This document shows, in pieces, positions 1-12,837 of a DNA stretch of 64,000 nt. Under the pieces are notes generated by a model, which was given only the letters and a program-made list of their open reading frames with translations, was not told the DNA's origin and made no database searches. This stretch comes from Ifrita kowaldi (Eukaryota; Chordata; Aves; Passeriformes; Cinclosomatidae), in NCBI GenBank assembly GCA_013398055.1, contig VZRS01001522.1:930001-994000 (forward strand), written 5' to 3'. The position numbers were made by a program, and so were the translations under genes. Position 1 is the first letter of the stretch, and the number at the start of each line of letters is the position of its first letter.

Positions 1-930
1 TGGCTCAATGTCCAGGTGGAGGCCGGTGACAAGAGGTATCCCTCAGGGCTTTGTTTTGGGATTGACACTCTTCAACATCTTTATCAATGCCACAGACAAT
101 GAGATTCAGTGCACCTTCAGCAAGTTTACAGATGACACAAAGCTGAACGGTGCAGGTGACACAACAGAAGTAAGGGATGTCATCCAGGGGGACCTGGACA
201 AACTTGAGAAGCGGGCCCATGGGAACCTCATGAGGTTCAGTAAGGCCAGGTGCAAGGTGCTGCAGCTGGGTTAGGGCAGTCCCAGACATGAACCCAGACT
301 GAGAGATGTCATTGAGAGCAGCCCTGACGAGACAGACTTGGGGGTTCTCATGGATGAGAGGGTGGCCGTGGCCCATCGGTGTGCGCTCACAGCCCAGAAA
401 GCCAATGGCATCCTGGGCTGCATCAAAAGCAGTTCGAGGGAGGTGATTCTCGCCCTCTACTTTGCCCTGGTGAGACCCCACCTGAAGTACTGCATCCGGG
501 TCTGGGATCTGCAGCACAGGAAAGACATGGACGTATTGGAGCAGGTCCAGAGGAGGCCAAGAAGATGCTCAGAGGGCTGGGACACGTCCTGTGAAGACAG
601 GCAGAGAAAACTGGAGTTGTTCGGCCTGGAGAAGACTATGGGGACATCTCATTGTCATCTTCCAGTACTTAAAGGGGGCTTATTAAAAAGAGGGAGACGG
701 ACTTTTTACATGGGCAGATAGTGATAGGACAAGGGGAAATGGTTTTCAACTAAAAGACAAGAGATTTAAATCAGATGTCAGGAAGAAATTTTTTGCTCTG
801 AGGGTGGTGAGGAACTGGCACAAGTTGTGGGTGCCCCATCCCTGGAAGTGTTCAAAACCAGGGTGGATGGGACTTTGAGTAAACTGGTTTAAAGGAAGGT
901 GTCTATGCCTATGGCAATTTATGGAGTGCT
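1..930 (+). mobile_element. CR1 LINE fragment: end of reverse transcriptase and 3' region
   Basis: The translation from base 8 reads like the C-terminal half of a CR1 reverse transcriptase: a Pro-Gln-Gly motif, then Leu-Phe-Asn-Ile-Phe-Ile-Asn, then Lys-Phe-Thr-Asp-Asp-Thr-Lys (the catalytic Ala-Asp-Asp box, with Ala changed to Thr). A frame-broken continuation at about 338-720 carries the usual Ala-Leu-Val-Arg-Pro-His-Leu-Lys-Tyr-Cys segment. The element is already open at the window edge. It decays near 930 without the typical terminal short repeat. Stops and frameshifts make it a dead copy. Family identity is from recognition of CR1 protein motifs; the exact right boundary is uncertain. 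Confidence 0.85.
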
Positions 931-1969
931 GAGGGATTAACAGCAATGCGGAAAATGGTCTAAACTGTAGTATATTTTTTCAGGAAACTCTTAATCCAAA
1001 AATCAGATTGTAATGAATAAGGATTTAGTTTCAACAGTGTGCTTTATGTACAGATATGAAGCAAACAAGGGCCTGACTAATATTTGCAGAGTTGACAAAT
1101 CATATGGGAGAAGAAAACCATTTAACTAGATCCTGCATGGAAAACATTTTGAACAGTTGTCCTTTGCATATGGGGTGGATAGGAGTCAGAGTAAAAGTGA
1201 AAGATGAATATTCATAACATTTTAAATATTGAAAAGCAACTCTGCTTTCAAGTTCTTTGCAGATCTTTTGAGACCCTGGTATAAATTATTAAAGAGGAAG
1301 GAATTTGATGTCTTTTCAACTTTCCAAAGATTAGCATCACTTTTTGCTAATGCTGGACATGAGTGGCAAATACAAAGAATGTGACAGTTTTATGAAGATT
1401 ACTGTTTTGTGCAGAGCAACATATTTAACTGCTGCATTCCTTCCCTCCCCCCCCACCCCCCTCACCAAATCAATTGTTAATATTGGAGATAGTAAGAACT
1501 GGCAGTAAAAATTGCCCTCAAGTTGTGGCTTGGCACTTTGCTCTTAAACCTCTCTGATGGAACACATTTTCCTTCGAAACACCTTTCTGTTAGTCCTTTC
1601 TACCACAGTCACCTGACACTAAACAGGTTAGTGTTTTCAGAAATGACAGTGGTGGTAGTTTAGAGTCAACCATGCTTCAAGTTTCATTGTAGGTAGAGTT
1701 CAGCTGTTTTTACTGCGGGTTGTGTACAATAGTCAGTGTCTCTATTTTTAAAAAAAGAATTCTGACAGCATTAATACACTAGAACAAGTGTCCAGTAATG
1801 AGCCAGTGATGAGGTGGTACAGAGAAAATCAAAGACTAGATCCATCTGGCTACTCAGCCATTTACCAATGGTGAGAATAACTTCACACCTCACACTAAGA
1901 CACAGTATTAAAAAAACAAACAAACCAAACAAAAAGATTTGAAAAAGCCCAGAGAAATAAAGGAGGCTT
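931..1969. other. Noncoding intergenic sequence
   Basis: AT-rich DNA with no convincing coding potential. A short C-rich run lies near 1445-1462, and an A-rich stretch with AAAC motifs near 1910-1935. Nothing here is recognisable as a gene or RNA. Confidence 0.6.
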
Positions 1970-2530
1970 CTGAAGTGCATTGATGACAACTTCCTGGCAG
2001 AGGTGATGAAGGAGTCAAGAAGGGGCAGCACTCTACTGCAGCTCATACTTACAAAAGAAATGCACGGATGTTGATGTGCAAGCCTTGGGTGACCATGAGA
2101 TGGTGGTGTTCAGGATCCTTTGAGAAGGCAACAAAGCAAAAAACTGGATACCAGCCCTGGACTGCAAGAGAGCAGACTGGCCCTGATCTCTGCACAGTGC
2201 TGATTACATTCTCAACGCCAGGCAGCCGAGGGATAGGCTCAAAAGGATCCCTTGGTAGATGGTTCTGCACAGAAAAGAGGTCCAGAGCATCTGGTTGATT
2301 TTCAAACATATTTTTCTCCAACCTCAAGAAAAGTCCAACTCACCAAGCAACATGTCAAGCCAAGGTGGCAGGAGGCCTGTATAGAGGAATAAGTTGGCCT
2401 TGACTAAACTCAAATATAAAATGGTGGAAGCTGGGCCAGATGACCTGGAAGGAATATAGAGATACTCTCCGAGTTTTTAGAGACAGCCATGGGAAAACAA
2501 AAGTCTGAGGATGGGAAGAAAGCAAGTATT
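1970..2530 (+). mobile_element. Degenerate CR1 LINE fragment: end of endonuclease and linker
   Basis: Allowing frame changes, the + strand translation follows the CR1 ORF2 order. It runs from Glu-Cys/Ile-Asp-Asp-Asn-Phe-Leu (about 1975-2000) to Gly-Asp-His-Glu-Met-Val (about 2090-2105, the Asp-His pair of the endonuclease SDH-type motif). An Arg-Ile-Pro-Trp piece follows (about 2240-2255), then Lys-Glu-Tyr-Arg-Asp-Thr (about 2448-2465). It is heavily mutated and truncated at both ends. It lies downstream of the first CR1 piece but comes from an earlier part of the element, so the two are probably separate insertions. Boundaries are approximate. Confidence 0.65.
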
Positions 2531-5500
2531 ACTCCTACCTTCAAAGAGGGATAGAAGGAGGGTCTGGTGACCTCCAGGTCGTCTTTACTTTGGTTCTTGG
2601 TTGGTTTCTTTGTAATGAAACAAATACTCCTGGAAAACGTTTTCAAACATCTTGCACTCTGCAGACCCATTGAACTCCATGTGTGTGACATTACATGTAA
2701 AAGTCTGGCATCAAGGAGTGCATTTTTTCCAGCAGCACCAGCATGTAGTATAACATTACTGTTAGGGTGCTAGGATTTTTTCTAATCCTGCAGATACATT
2801 TTCCTACATTAAGGAGTTCAGGAAAAATTAGCTGTATCTCTGGCATTCCCACAACAGTCAATGCAGTAGGCATCCTCCACTATTGCCCCCTTTCTTACCT
2901 TGTGTGCTAATGTCTCATTTTGCCTTAGAACAACAGTTTCTATTCCTTGCAGTTACAAAGAAAGCCTCTGAAGTGTACGTTCAAGATCAAAAGATACAGC
3001 ACTCCCTGAATCTGCAGACAATCTGACTCAATAGATCACTTCTGAGAAGTGTCATTTTAGTGTGTTGTGGAAAAATCAGTTAATCATTTAATTGGTGCTC
3101 CAATTAAGACAATTTAAGTAATTTGAGCATGGAAGAGGGTTTGTTTCCTCTGCTAGGCTCCAAATACATATTTTTAACTTAAGTGCTTAGAAGATGGGAA
3201 AGAGGAAATCATAAAATAAGAGCCAACTGAGATTTATGCAGTGCTACACTATTATGAATCCAAAAGAACTGAGTTTTGAAGGTTGTAAGGCAAGGAAGGA
3301 CATTTTTAAAAGTACCTTCTAAAGTTGTAAAGCCATGACTCATGTTAACAGTACAAACACCTGCCCTTCAATAAGGACTTTTTCCCATGGTAGGACACAT
3401 ACTAGAATTACAGCCCCATTTTGGTGTTGGAAAGGAGAATTATTTTGCCCATCACAGAAAACCAGTGTGTGAGAAGGCTTTTCATGTGTTTCATGACTTT
3501 AGTAGTTTCTTCTGTACTGAATGACTAAATCTCTTATTACACTTTGATGTTTATGACTCTAAAAGTGTATGAAATAGTTCTTTTAATGCTAAGATGATGC
3601 AACCGTATCAATGTTTTGCTTGTTATCCCTTCTACATTTTCACAATGAAAATTTCAAAATTGTCTATGCACTTCTGTAGACAATTAATGGCAATAAGACC
3701 ATTTCCATTTATTGTGAGCTAATCACGATGTCATAAAGAGATGACTACTTGAAATTGTTACCTTTCTCACTACTCACACATCACACTTGTTGCTAAAGGT
3801 TAAATATTTATGTCTGAAGTGTAATTGCTTTGTTGACAAGTTATAATAATGGCAAAACTTTCAAGACCTTTGAGCAGGATGCACATATCAATATTGTTTT
3901 AATTATTTCAGTGTTGATGAAATAGTGATCATCAATGCTAAAGGAATAATCACAATTAAATGAGAATCTGCTATGAGTGATGTTTTGTTAATTTTAGCAG
4001 AGTATTTGGGTTATGCAAAGAAATATGTCTCAGCTTGACTTCCCTCACTAAATCCCATCGCAGATCTTATTCTTTCCCACTCAGAGTTTCTACCTGGTTT
4101 TATTAACTGGATTTTGTTTTAATAAAGGTGATTTTAAAAGGGTGACTATACCCTTTCCATACACAAGTATTACTTCTGACATTTTTTATGTATGTTGGCA
4201 TTTCATTTCTCACAGCACTAATTATTCCTGAATCCCTTACACCTGCTCAAGCACCAATTACTATATCCTTGCACCCAATTCCGTTTCTCAGTAACAGCTA
4301 ATTTCTTTTCATTGTGCTAAGTGATGCAATCACAGATTAATACTACTTTGCAGAACATTTGTAAGTGTCCATCAGAATTTATTTTGATCCATGGTGAAGG
4401 AATAAGTTTAGAAACTCTGATTAATAGATGATACATATATTATACACATTTAATTTGCAAGTTCATTTACTGATTAGAATTTCTGAAATGTAGACCATAT
4501 GTAAAATCTGAAACAAAAGCCTCTGTCTGCCTAAAGATTTCTTCAGTGGAGTAGTGGGTCATTGCATATCAGAATTACGTATCTGTATTAGAAGGAATTA
4601 TCACTGAGATGATAAAGTCTGCTTCCTGTCTATTCCTTGAGGAAAACCATAGCACTTTCCTGCCCTGGTGGGCTGTGAGGGCAGGTCTGCTCTGCATGAC
4701 TGTGGTTTTCCCCTCCAGGTTCTCTGGTTCCCTTCAACACCAACAGGAACCTTGTGGGATCACTCCAGGAGAGAAAAGCTTAATGCCTCTCTGTCCTACA
4801 TCCTGTGGTGTTCTGGTGACCTGTGACAGCTTATTTGGTTTGATACAGAGTAAGTGAGCAACCAAAAACTGGCTGAGGAAGGTAAGAGCCCTGATGATCA
4901 CCCTCTCATGGTGTGGGTGCACCAGTGGAAGGTCCACAGTTGTCTCTCTGCTATCTGACCAGCCCATTCATAAGCTCAATTGCAGTCCCAAAGGAAGAAC
5001 AATGGAACGCAGAGAGGATGAGGCCAGTGCTCTGTCCTCTCATTGTAGTGGTGCAAAGTGTGGTCTTGTTGCAGCAAAGACAATGACTTTCTCTAGATGT
5101 TGTACCAAGAATTGTTTTCAAACTACCTAATCCAGGATCAATGCCAGCAGTTAAGACTGAAAGCAATATCTAACCTTCAAGGACCATTGTTTTTTATAGT
5201 TTCCCATTTTGCATGAAAGCTTTTAAAATATAAAAAAAGTGTTGAGGCCATAAAATAACTTGGGTATCTGTTTAGCAGCCCGTTGACCCGGTATCTCAGT
5301 GAATCCCCCTACCCATGCACCATTCTCCCCCACAAAAAATGGTTTAATTTAAAGAGCAAAGAGCTAAAACACATCTGTTGTATGGTACAGTACCATAGGG
5401 AATCGAAGAAAGTGAAATATGCAAAGCATCTAAGAAAATAATTAACTTAATTGAGAAATAATTGGAAGGAGAGAAATCATTCAAGAATACTTCAGGATAA

Positions 5501-8500
5501 TGACTTGCACTATTTTCATACAAAATTACAAAGAAAAAGCTTGGCAATTTGGTATATTATTTGTATGTTTAAATATTTTGAATAGATTTTAAAATTAAAA
5601 TCTTAGAAAATGTTCTTATTTCTAATCCAAACTGGCTGCTAGTCTGACATACCTTTAAAGAATTGATGCTTATCGTTTTCTTTTGCACTTCAGAAAATCT
5701 GACTACATAAAGGAACATGATTCATTGATATATCTGTTTTAAAAAGAAGTTCAGCAAAAAGCACAACAGACATATTTCTTGCCAAGCCAGAAATACAGTC
5801 ATTTCAGTCTTAAATTAGGGTTAAAAATGTAGATTGCACAAAGAACATTGTATACACAAGCATGAAAACTAAGTTTCATTCATAGCGAGCATCTATAACA
5901 AAAATAAGTGAGAAAAGTCTTCCATGAGAGAGATAACTGGTTCTCTAAGGATTATTCTTAAAGTAATTATCATCAATATTTGGAAAAATAATAAGAAAAC
6001 CTGTATAAGCTTTCCATCTCAGCTGCTCATGCAACTGTGTAATACTCTTTAAAGCATAAAAATACTTAACAGGCGCCTGGATTTCAGTAAATTTTTTTGT
6101 GGGATAAGAGTATGTATTTTCATTTCATGGACTATTTCCCTCATTGTAAATCAGAAACTCAGTTTAGGTAATTGTCATTAGTTAGATAATTGGGAGTAAC
6201 TCAAAGTTATCTCACACAGAAAGCATCAGAATGTGAATATCAGTACCTGTACTATTTGTGAATAATTTAAAATTAGTACCTACATGTTTAGGAAAAGTTA
6301 TTTCTACTTCCAATAGACAATATTTTGAGGCAACTCACATCCTGATGAAGTCTCTGAATAAACAGACCCTTGACTTAACTTTTTCCCCCAGGCAGATGAT
6401 GGTGCAGATGTGCAGCTTCAACCTGGGCATGTTGCCCTCTGATAGAGGTATGCATAAAAAAGAAATGCAGATTCTTTAAAATCAATGAAAAACCATTTTC
6501 TGTATGTTGCTCTTCTTCTATACTGTTTTTTCCCAAAAAAAGTTAATACTTAGATGTGCTTTTTATCTGGAAGCTATCCCACAGAGATTTTGAAAGAGAG
6601 GGCTGTAGTTCATTAGACTTCATACTTAACAGGGAGCTCTTGTTGCAGCTGACTTTTAGAAAATCTTCCTCTACTTCAAATGCCTCCCTTTTGTTCTTGC
6701 AGTGTTCTATCAGATTACAAGAGGCTATATAACAAAGGAGAGATTATGTAATAATGTACCACTTCAACTAAAATGTATTTCATATTCATTCTTCAGTACT
6801 ATATATCCCTTTCATAGTCGTATTTCATAGTCACCATAAATAAATTCAGGGTTAGATTGTACCTCTCAAGGTGACTTGTTCAGGATAAAGGCAGTTGTTA
6901 TTGTGTTTCAGTTCTTTGTAATGCATGTACAAGGCAAGGAGGGTTTTATCAAAAGAAAAATATTTCAGATTTGTGCTTTTTTTCTCATAGCAGAGAGTCA
7001 GACAAACAGAGCTATTGAACTTGTACTTTCTCAAGGGAAACTTGCTGAACAATTGAGGAGGAAAAGCTTTATACAAAACCAGTTTGTTTAGATTCCATTT
7101 GGTTAAGGGGTTTTTGTTTGCTTTTGTTTTTTCCTAACACATTTAATCCCGCTGAATTTTTCCTTAGTTTATTTGAAAAGAATTTTTCATTAGGGTCAGG
7201 CTTTTCCAGTACTTTTCCAATTTTTTTACACCTTCAAACTTCTCTGAAAATAATTTGCTTAAATTCCATTTGTTTGGGGTTTTGGGGGTTGTTTTCTATT
7301 AGATTTTGGTGTTGGTTGTTTTCCTGACATGTTTCATTCTAGTGAATTTCTTCTTAGCTTAGTGAAATGAATTTTTCCTTGGATTCAATACATAATATCA
7401 TACTTCTTTCTATAAAAGTATGAGAGTTTACAAGAGCATTTCTGAGTCCCCTATCTCAGCTCAAACCCAAGGAAGATTAGATTGAATTCACCTCTTATTT
7501 CTGAGGCACAGATCTCTGAGGAAGAAACATTTTTGTTTACAGAACTTCTGCATGCATTGGAGAGAAGTCGGGCAAAATAACAGGCAAACCTCAACTACAT
7601 AATACCCTTTGCAGATGGTTTGAAGGTATGAAGGCGTAAGCATTTATAATATATGTAAAGCCATAATCCTTTCCTTAGCTTTTCTGAATAATCTGAGAAA
7701 TTCTGCCTTGTTCCTGTAGGCTGGCTCAGCCACTGGCTCAGGGAGGGCATACTCAGAGGTTTTTGGAGCTGCAGGTGGGTGCAAACAGCACAGTGAGCCT
7801 CCTGCTCCTGCAGGGCAGCAAGGGCAGGAAGGGAGCTGCCAGCTGCCAGGGTGTTTGCTGTCTCCTCTTTTTCCCTTGCAAACTGATTTAAGACTGCGCA
7901 GGACAGGATGCAGGTTAGTGTGACCCATCCTTCTGCAGCAGAAGAGAGGGCTTGTGTAAAATGAAATAGCAGCCATGAAAGTTATTCCAAAAATCCATGG
8001 TGGAGAATTACAGTGCGTTTGCTGGAGACAGTGGGACAACTTACCAAGACATCAAAGAAAACACGCATTTAAGTCAAGCAGAGGATCCGTATCATTAGAT
8101 GTTTCTTTTTTACAGAAACCAAAATTTGCTCAGAAAGGGCCTAGAGACAATTCAAACCCTTATTAACTCCCAGAAAATCCCATGTTAGTACTCTATAATA
8201 AAAATGATGGAGTACATTTGTTGTGTTAATAAGATAGCCAGGTGCCTTAGAAGCACTTTTGGGGATAAAATTCCCTCTAGATGCATCAGATGTAAGCAAT
8301 CACTTTACCTGGTGTATTTTGGCAAAGTAGCTTGCTGCATTTTTTCCATTGAGAAGTGATTGGGATTGTTTAAATATTGGAATAATGTGGGAGAAAATTA
8401 GAATTGTAACAAGTGTTAAATATCCCTAAAGGAGCTTCTTGGCTCAGTAAGATCACAATATTTTTATAAGGGATATTTAACTTAAATTTATTTAAGATAT

Positions 8501-11500
8501 TTCTACCTCTTCCAACTTGCGTGGTGTCTCAAATTATTACTGTAATGTTGTGTCACAGCGTGTATTAATTCTTGCATATTGAACTGATCTCCAGGGAATT
8601 CTCTTAAAGCAGATCACATTGTAGCTCTTGATAAAATACAGCTTAGAGTTTTACAATTTCCTTTCCTTCAGTATTTCCATTCCCAGCTCATGGAATTCCC
8701 AGTTAGCATGAATTGCACAAAAAATAATTTTATCTTGTTTGCCCTTTAACTTGCCCCACAAGAATTCTTCCCACTTACTTTGCATGCACAAAGAACATGT
8801 CTGTACTTTCTTGTCTGAGCAGGAAGAGTGAAATGGTCCCATCATTTCCTTCTCCAGAAATAATAGAAAAGAAAGGTCAACCTCAAAGTCTCATTTCCTC
8901 AGATACCTCTTCTTAAGTTTGATTTTGAGATTTATGAAACTTTTGTTAACCCAAGAGGCTCTTCCCTCCAACATTAAGAACCTCCTAGGAGCCTTCAGTG
9001 CCCTGCTCCTTGTGCTGCAGCCATGGAAGGGTAATTGCTGGGGTATTGTGTCACAAATATAATTCCTCAGTTCTGTTACAGGTTTGTATTGCTTGTAAAT
9101 TTACCTACACTGCTTGCTTGAATTTTAGTTGTGTTTTCATTGGCATGAGCATTTTATGTTTATTGGCAAAAGAACATTTCTAGTTCGTTGTCTGTAAACA
9201 GTTAATTGTTTTGTCAGAATGTTAGAGCTGCTGCACAATATCCAGTCACCACAGCATCTTGAAGATGCTGTGTTTAAAGCCCAGCTGGTAACTTTGCAAT
9301 TAATTTTAAGTGCGAATGGCCTTTACATAGCAACTGGTAGAGTTGGGAGATGACTAAGCATTAGCTAAGCTCAATGCTGCGTACTGTAAAGGATGAGGGA
9401 GCACAAGCAGCCTTTCTTATCCCAGACACTTTCATTTAGGGTATGAAAAAAGGCTTGAGACATATATTAATACCCATGCAGTGACTTTGCTCTGCAAGAG
9501 CTGTCTTTTAAAAGACTTGTTTGGCTACTATAGTATCCAAGAGTTACTTTTTTTCCGAAAAGGACTTTTCACACTGAGATGTCATTTCAGTCTTGAAGAA
9601 CTACCACTTTAATCTGCTGAATGCTGGATGGTCCCTAAGGGATATCAGGACACCACTTAAAGTCAGCTTTTATAGGTCCTTTATGCCTTATGACTAAGAC
9701 AGTATTTTGAAGTGGAAAGAATGTACACAAAGTAGATACAGGGAAAACAAATTAAAAATTATGCTTAGGCAATTCAGAATGGGGAAAGTAACAAGCAAAC
9801 ACATAAATAATTTGCAATATTTAATCACAAGCTACTGTATTACTCCTTTAAAAAGAAATTTCCTGAAGATATTCTTCTTGAAGATTATTGATTTATGTTA
9901 AGACGCAGATTATTTAAGAACTCTGTAAGGGAATCAGATGCATCGAGGACGTAAAAAGACATGGATTCTCTGGAAAGGACTTTTGCAAGGGTTACGTGTT
10001 CAAGGGGCTGCTATATATTATTTTAAAAAGTGCTCTGGTGTACAAAGTAGTTTGTTGTTCTTCAGTAACTGTGTTTTGGTCTGACTGATCATGATTTTTA
10101 TAAAGGATTCCAGAAGTCCATTTCATGAGCATTTACCACTAACTTATAAACACTCATTTCATGTAGTATGCTTGTGCTAGTGAAAAATAATAATTATACT
10201 CAAACAAATATCAAAGATACAAGGAACTTTTTTTGGTGTAATTTCCTCACAGAAAAGTCTCAGAAATATTGTAATTCTAGATAGAAGTCTTCTGTAGACA
10301 GGAGGAAGGAGGACTTTCTGTTCAAAGGGAAGAGTTTGATCTCAGGTGCTTTACAGGAGCATTGGAAGAGGAGCTGTGAGTGGAAAAGACAAACCTTCTA
10401 GCCACACTTGCACCAAGATGGGATTACCTGTTCATCTGCATTTGTAGCAACTAGGGCATGCAGGCATTTCAGAGACGGACAGGAGGTCAAACAGTGTCTG
10501 TATGAGTGAACTGAGGGTACAGGTAACTTCTCTGTGTGTGACACAGGCCTTCTTACTCACGCAGCTTAGGAAGCACCACTCTGTGACAGCAGCTAGCTCG
10601 TGCTATGAAGGCTTGTGCTCCTCCCTTGCTGCAGCTTGTGCATTTAGCCTTTGCTATCCCTGCTTGTTTCCAGAGCATCGGGGTGTTAGGACAGCCTGCG
10701 GCAGAATTGCCACTATTCTCATTTTGATTGGCATCAAAAGTGATGAAACATACCTACTCACTAGGCCTTCATATATGCACAGCCTTTTATTAAAAGCTAT
10801 CCTAACAATTTGTCTATCATTATATTGGATCAATATGTAAAGAAAAATAAATAATACATGAGATATGCTACGTAACTTTAAGGAGCAGTGCATTCAAATT
10901 ACAATTAAGGATAAAGTAGCAGACCAAATACTTTGTGCAGTGCATGTGGGTTAATGAAACACGCATCTCATGCAAACTCAGGAGTTTATTGTTAGTCCAA
11001 TTAAAGTATTAGAAATCTAATCAAAATTGTATTACTAATCCAGCTACAATGATGCTAGCACATACAGTTGAAATTATCCAATTACAACAATTTGTCATTT
11101 ATAATACAACGTTGAACACAGATTTCCTAGTCTCTTTTACACACACTTCTATTATTCTGGGTCAGTAGATTGAAGGAGTTACTGTTAAGCAGAATATAAT
11201 ACGGGAGTGTAGTTGTACTTTGGATCCAGCATCTGAGATGCTTCACTGACAGGAAAATGATGGTTATAGTAGGACTTCTTCCTCATCATTTCTGGTTTCA
11301 CTTGGTGTTATATTTATGGGTTTACTAACAAAATTATTTGCTCTTTCTTCAGTGGTCTGCAAATTCTGTGTTATCATTGGGTTTTAGTACATACAGTGTG
11401 TTTTCCATGTGTTAGATACTTGATTTTTGCTGTCTTTGTTACCCCTATATCCAGTACTACCCTGGTCTGCAGCCCTAAGGGCTCTGATGTGACTCTGCTC

Positions 11501-12837
11501 TGCTCTTGCACTTTTAAGGCCCATTCTGCATCTTGTGCTTGAGTTTTTGGAGATCACTGTTTTTCTTCAAAAGCCTGGAGCTGTTCTTTGCCAGGAATGT
11601 AGCATTATATTAGCACAGTCCAGTCAAGCACACAGTCTCATTCAAGGGTAACTCAAGGGTTCATGCCACAAAAAGGAATGCTCTACAGGCACATCTATTT
11701 GTATATTGATAAGTTTCGGTAACTACATGTTATTAATACCTATTAGTTATGGCAGTATCACTGTTACCGAAATTGCTTTACCAGAGGAGGGATTTCAGTC
11801 ACTAGAAATGGAGTAGCTATTTTAAAAAGTTTATAGCGTGTTACTTTCAGAGTTTATAACTTGTCAGTATGAGTTAGTAGCTTTTAGAGCTAAGGGCAGA
11901 TTTGAACAGTTGAACTCAAATCCTTAGTGCACTTTGCACATTGTCAAAAGCTGTGTAGGATTAACTGTGGAGTAATTTTGTTTGAGTGCATTGCATGTGA
12001 AAAATTCATTGGTAGGTAGGACTGGGATGCTATTTCTAACTCATTGATTCCAGCTTGTTGTTATTACAACCATAATAATAATTACAAACCACAAACATCA
12101 GTTGTTTAAAATCCATTTATGTTTTGCATAGGTATTTACACCACCTTAAGGTCCCATTTCAGATCAGACATTTTGACAGTTACATATTTAAAATATGATT
12201 TGGAAATCCTTAGTGAAAACTGGACTGGCTATATTAGAAGAAAGATCTATATAGGGAGCTATTCAAACCTAAAATTCTGATTGAGAACGATATTGCCAAT
12301 TGATCATTAAACCAACCTACCTCATCTCCTATCTCCTGTATTTCTTTGTTGAACAAGTGCTAAGTGCTCTTTGCTTTCAACTTGTCTGTTTGACAAATGC
12401 AGCCATGGTAAATCCAAAGCAACTGCACTTAATCTCTGCTTTGCTTGGAATTTTTCACCATTTTTTCAGACTTGGTGAAGACATCATGTACTTGCAAGCT
12501 TGTATGCTTTCTCCAGCTATTTCAGCTGCTCTTATATACTATCTTACATTTGTTTCCCTCCAAAAAGACATAAATTGATACAACAGATGTGTTTATGCTA
12601 TTCTGCGTGGTAGAGCTATATGGGGATAAGGATGAAGAATCTGCATTGAACATAATATTCCAGGCCTGCAAGCCTGAGCAGTAGTTTGAGATCCCACACA
12701 AAAGCAGAAATGTGAAATTTAAAACAAGACTAGAATTTATTGGAAAGTCACCATTATTTAGAGATATGAGGGCTATAAATGCTTTTGTAGCCGAGGATGA
12801 AGAACTAAAATGGAAAACTCGCATGACTGAAGTGCTG
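2531..12837. other. Long noncoding intergenic stretch
   Basis: About 10 kb of AT-rich sequence upstream of the receptor gene. Open frames are short, scattered on both strands and show no recognisable domain. Exceptions to the monotony are a moderately GC-rich block at about 7700-7960, a 23-base palindrome at 9250-9272, and a 112-codon open frame at 10502-10840 that resembles no family I know. In mammals GABRA2 lies upstream of GABRG1 in the same orientation, so this may be the GABRA2-GABRG1 spacer, but no GABRA2 exon was seen. Confidence 0.6.
9250..9272. repeat. 23-base near-perfect palindrome
   Basis: Arms CACAGCATCTT and AAGATGCTGTG are exact reverse complements of 11 bases around a single central G. 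It could form a tight hairpin or be a dyad protein-binding site. It may also be chance; no neighbouring gene feature explains it. Confidence 0.8.

Noticed and set aside
10502..10840. 112-codon + strand open frame as a gene
   Set aside because: No homologous family recognised, no splice or promoter context, and hydrophobic composition typical of chance frames.
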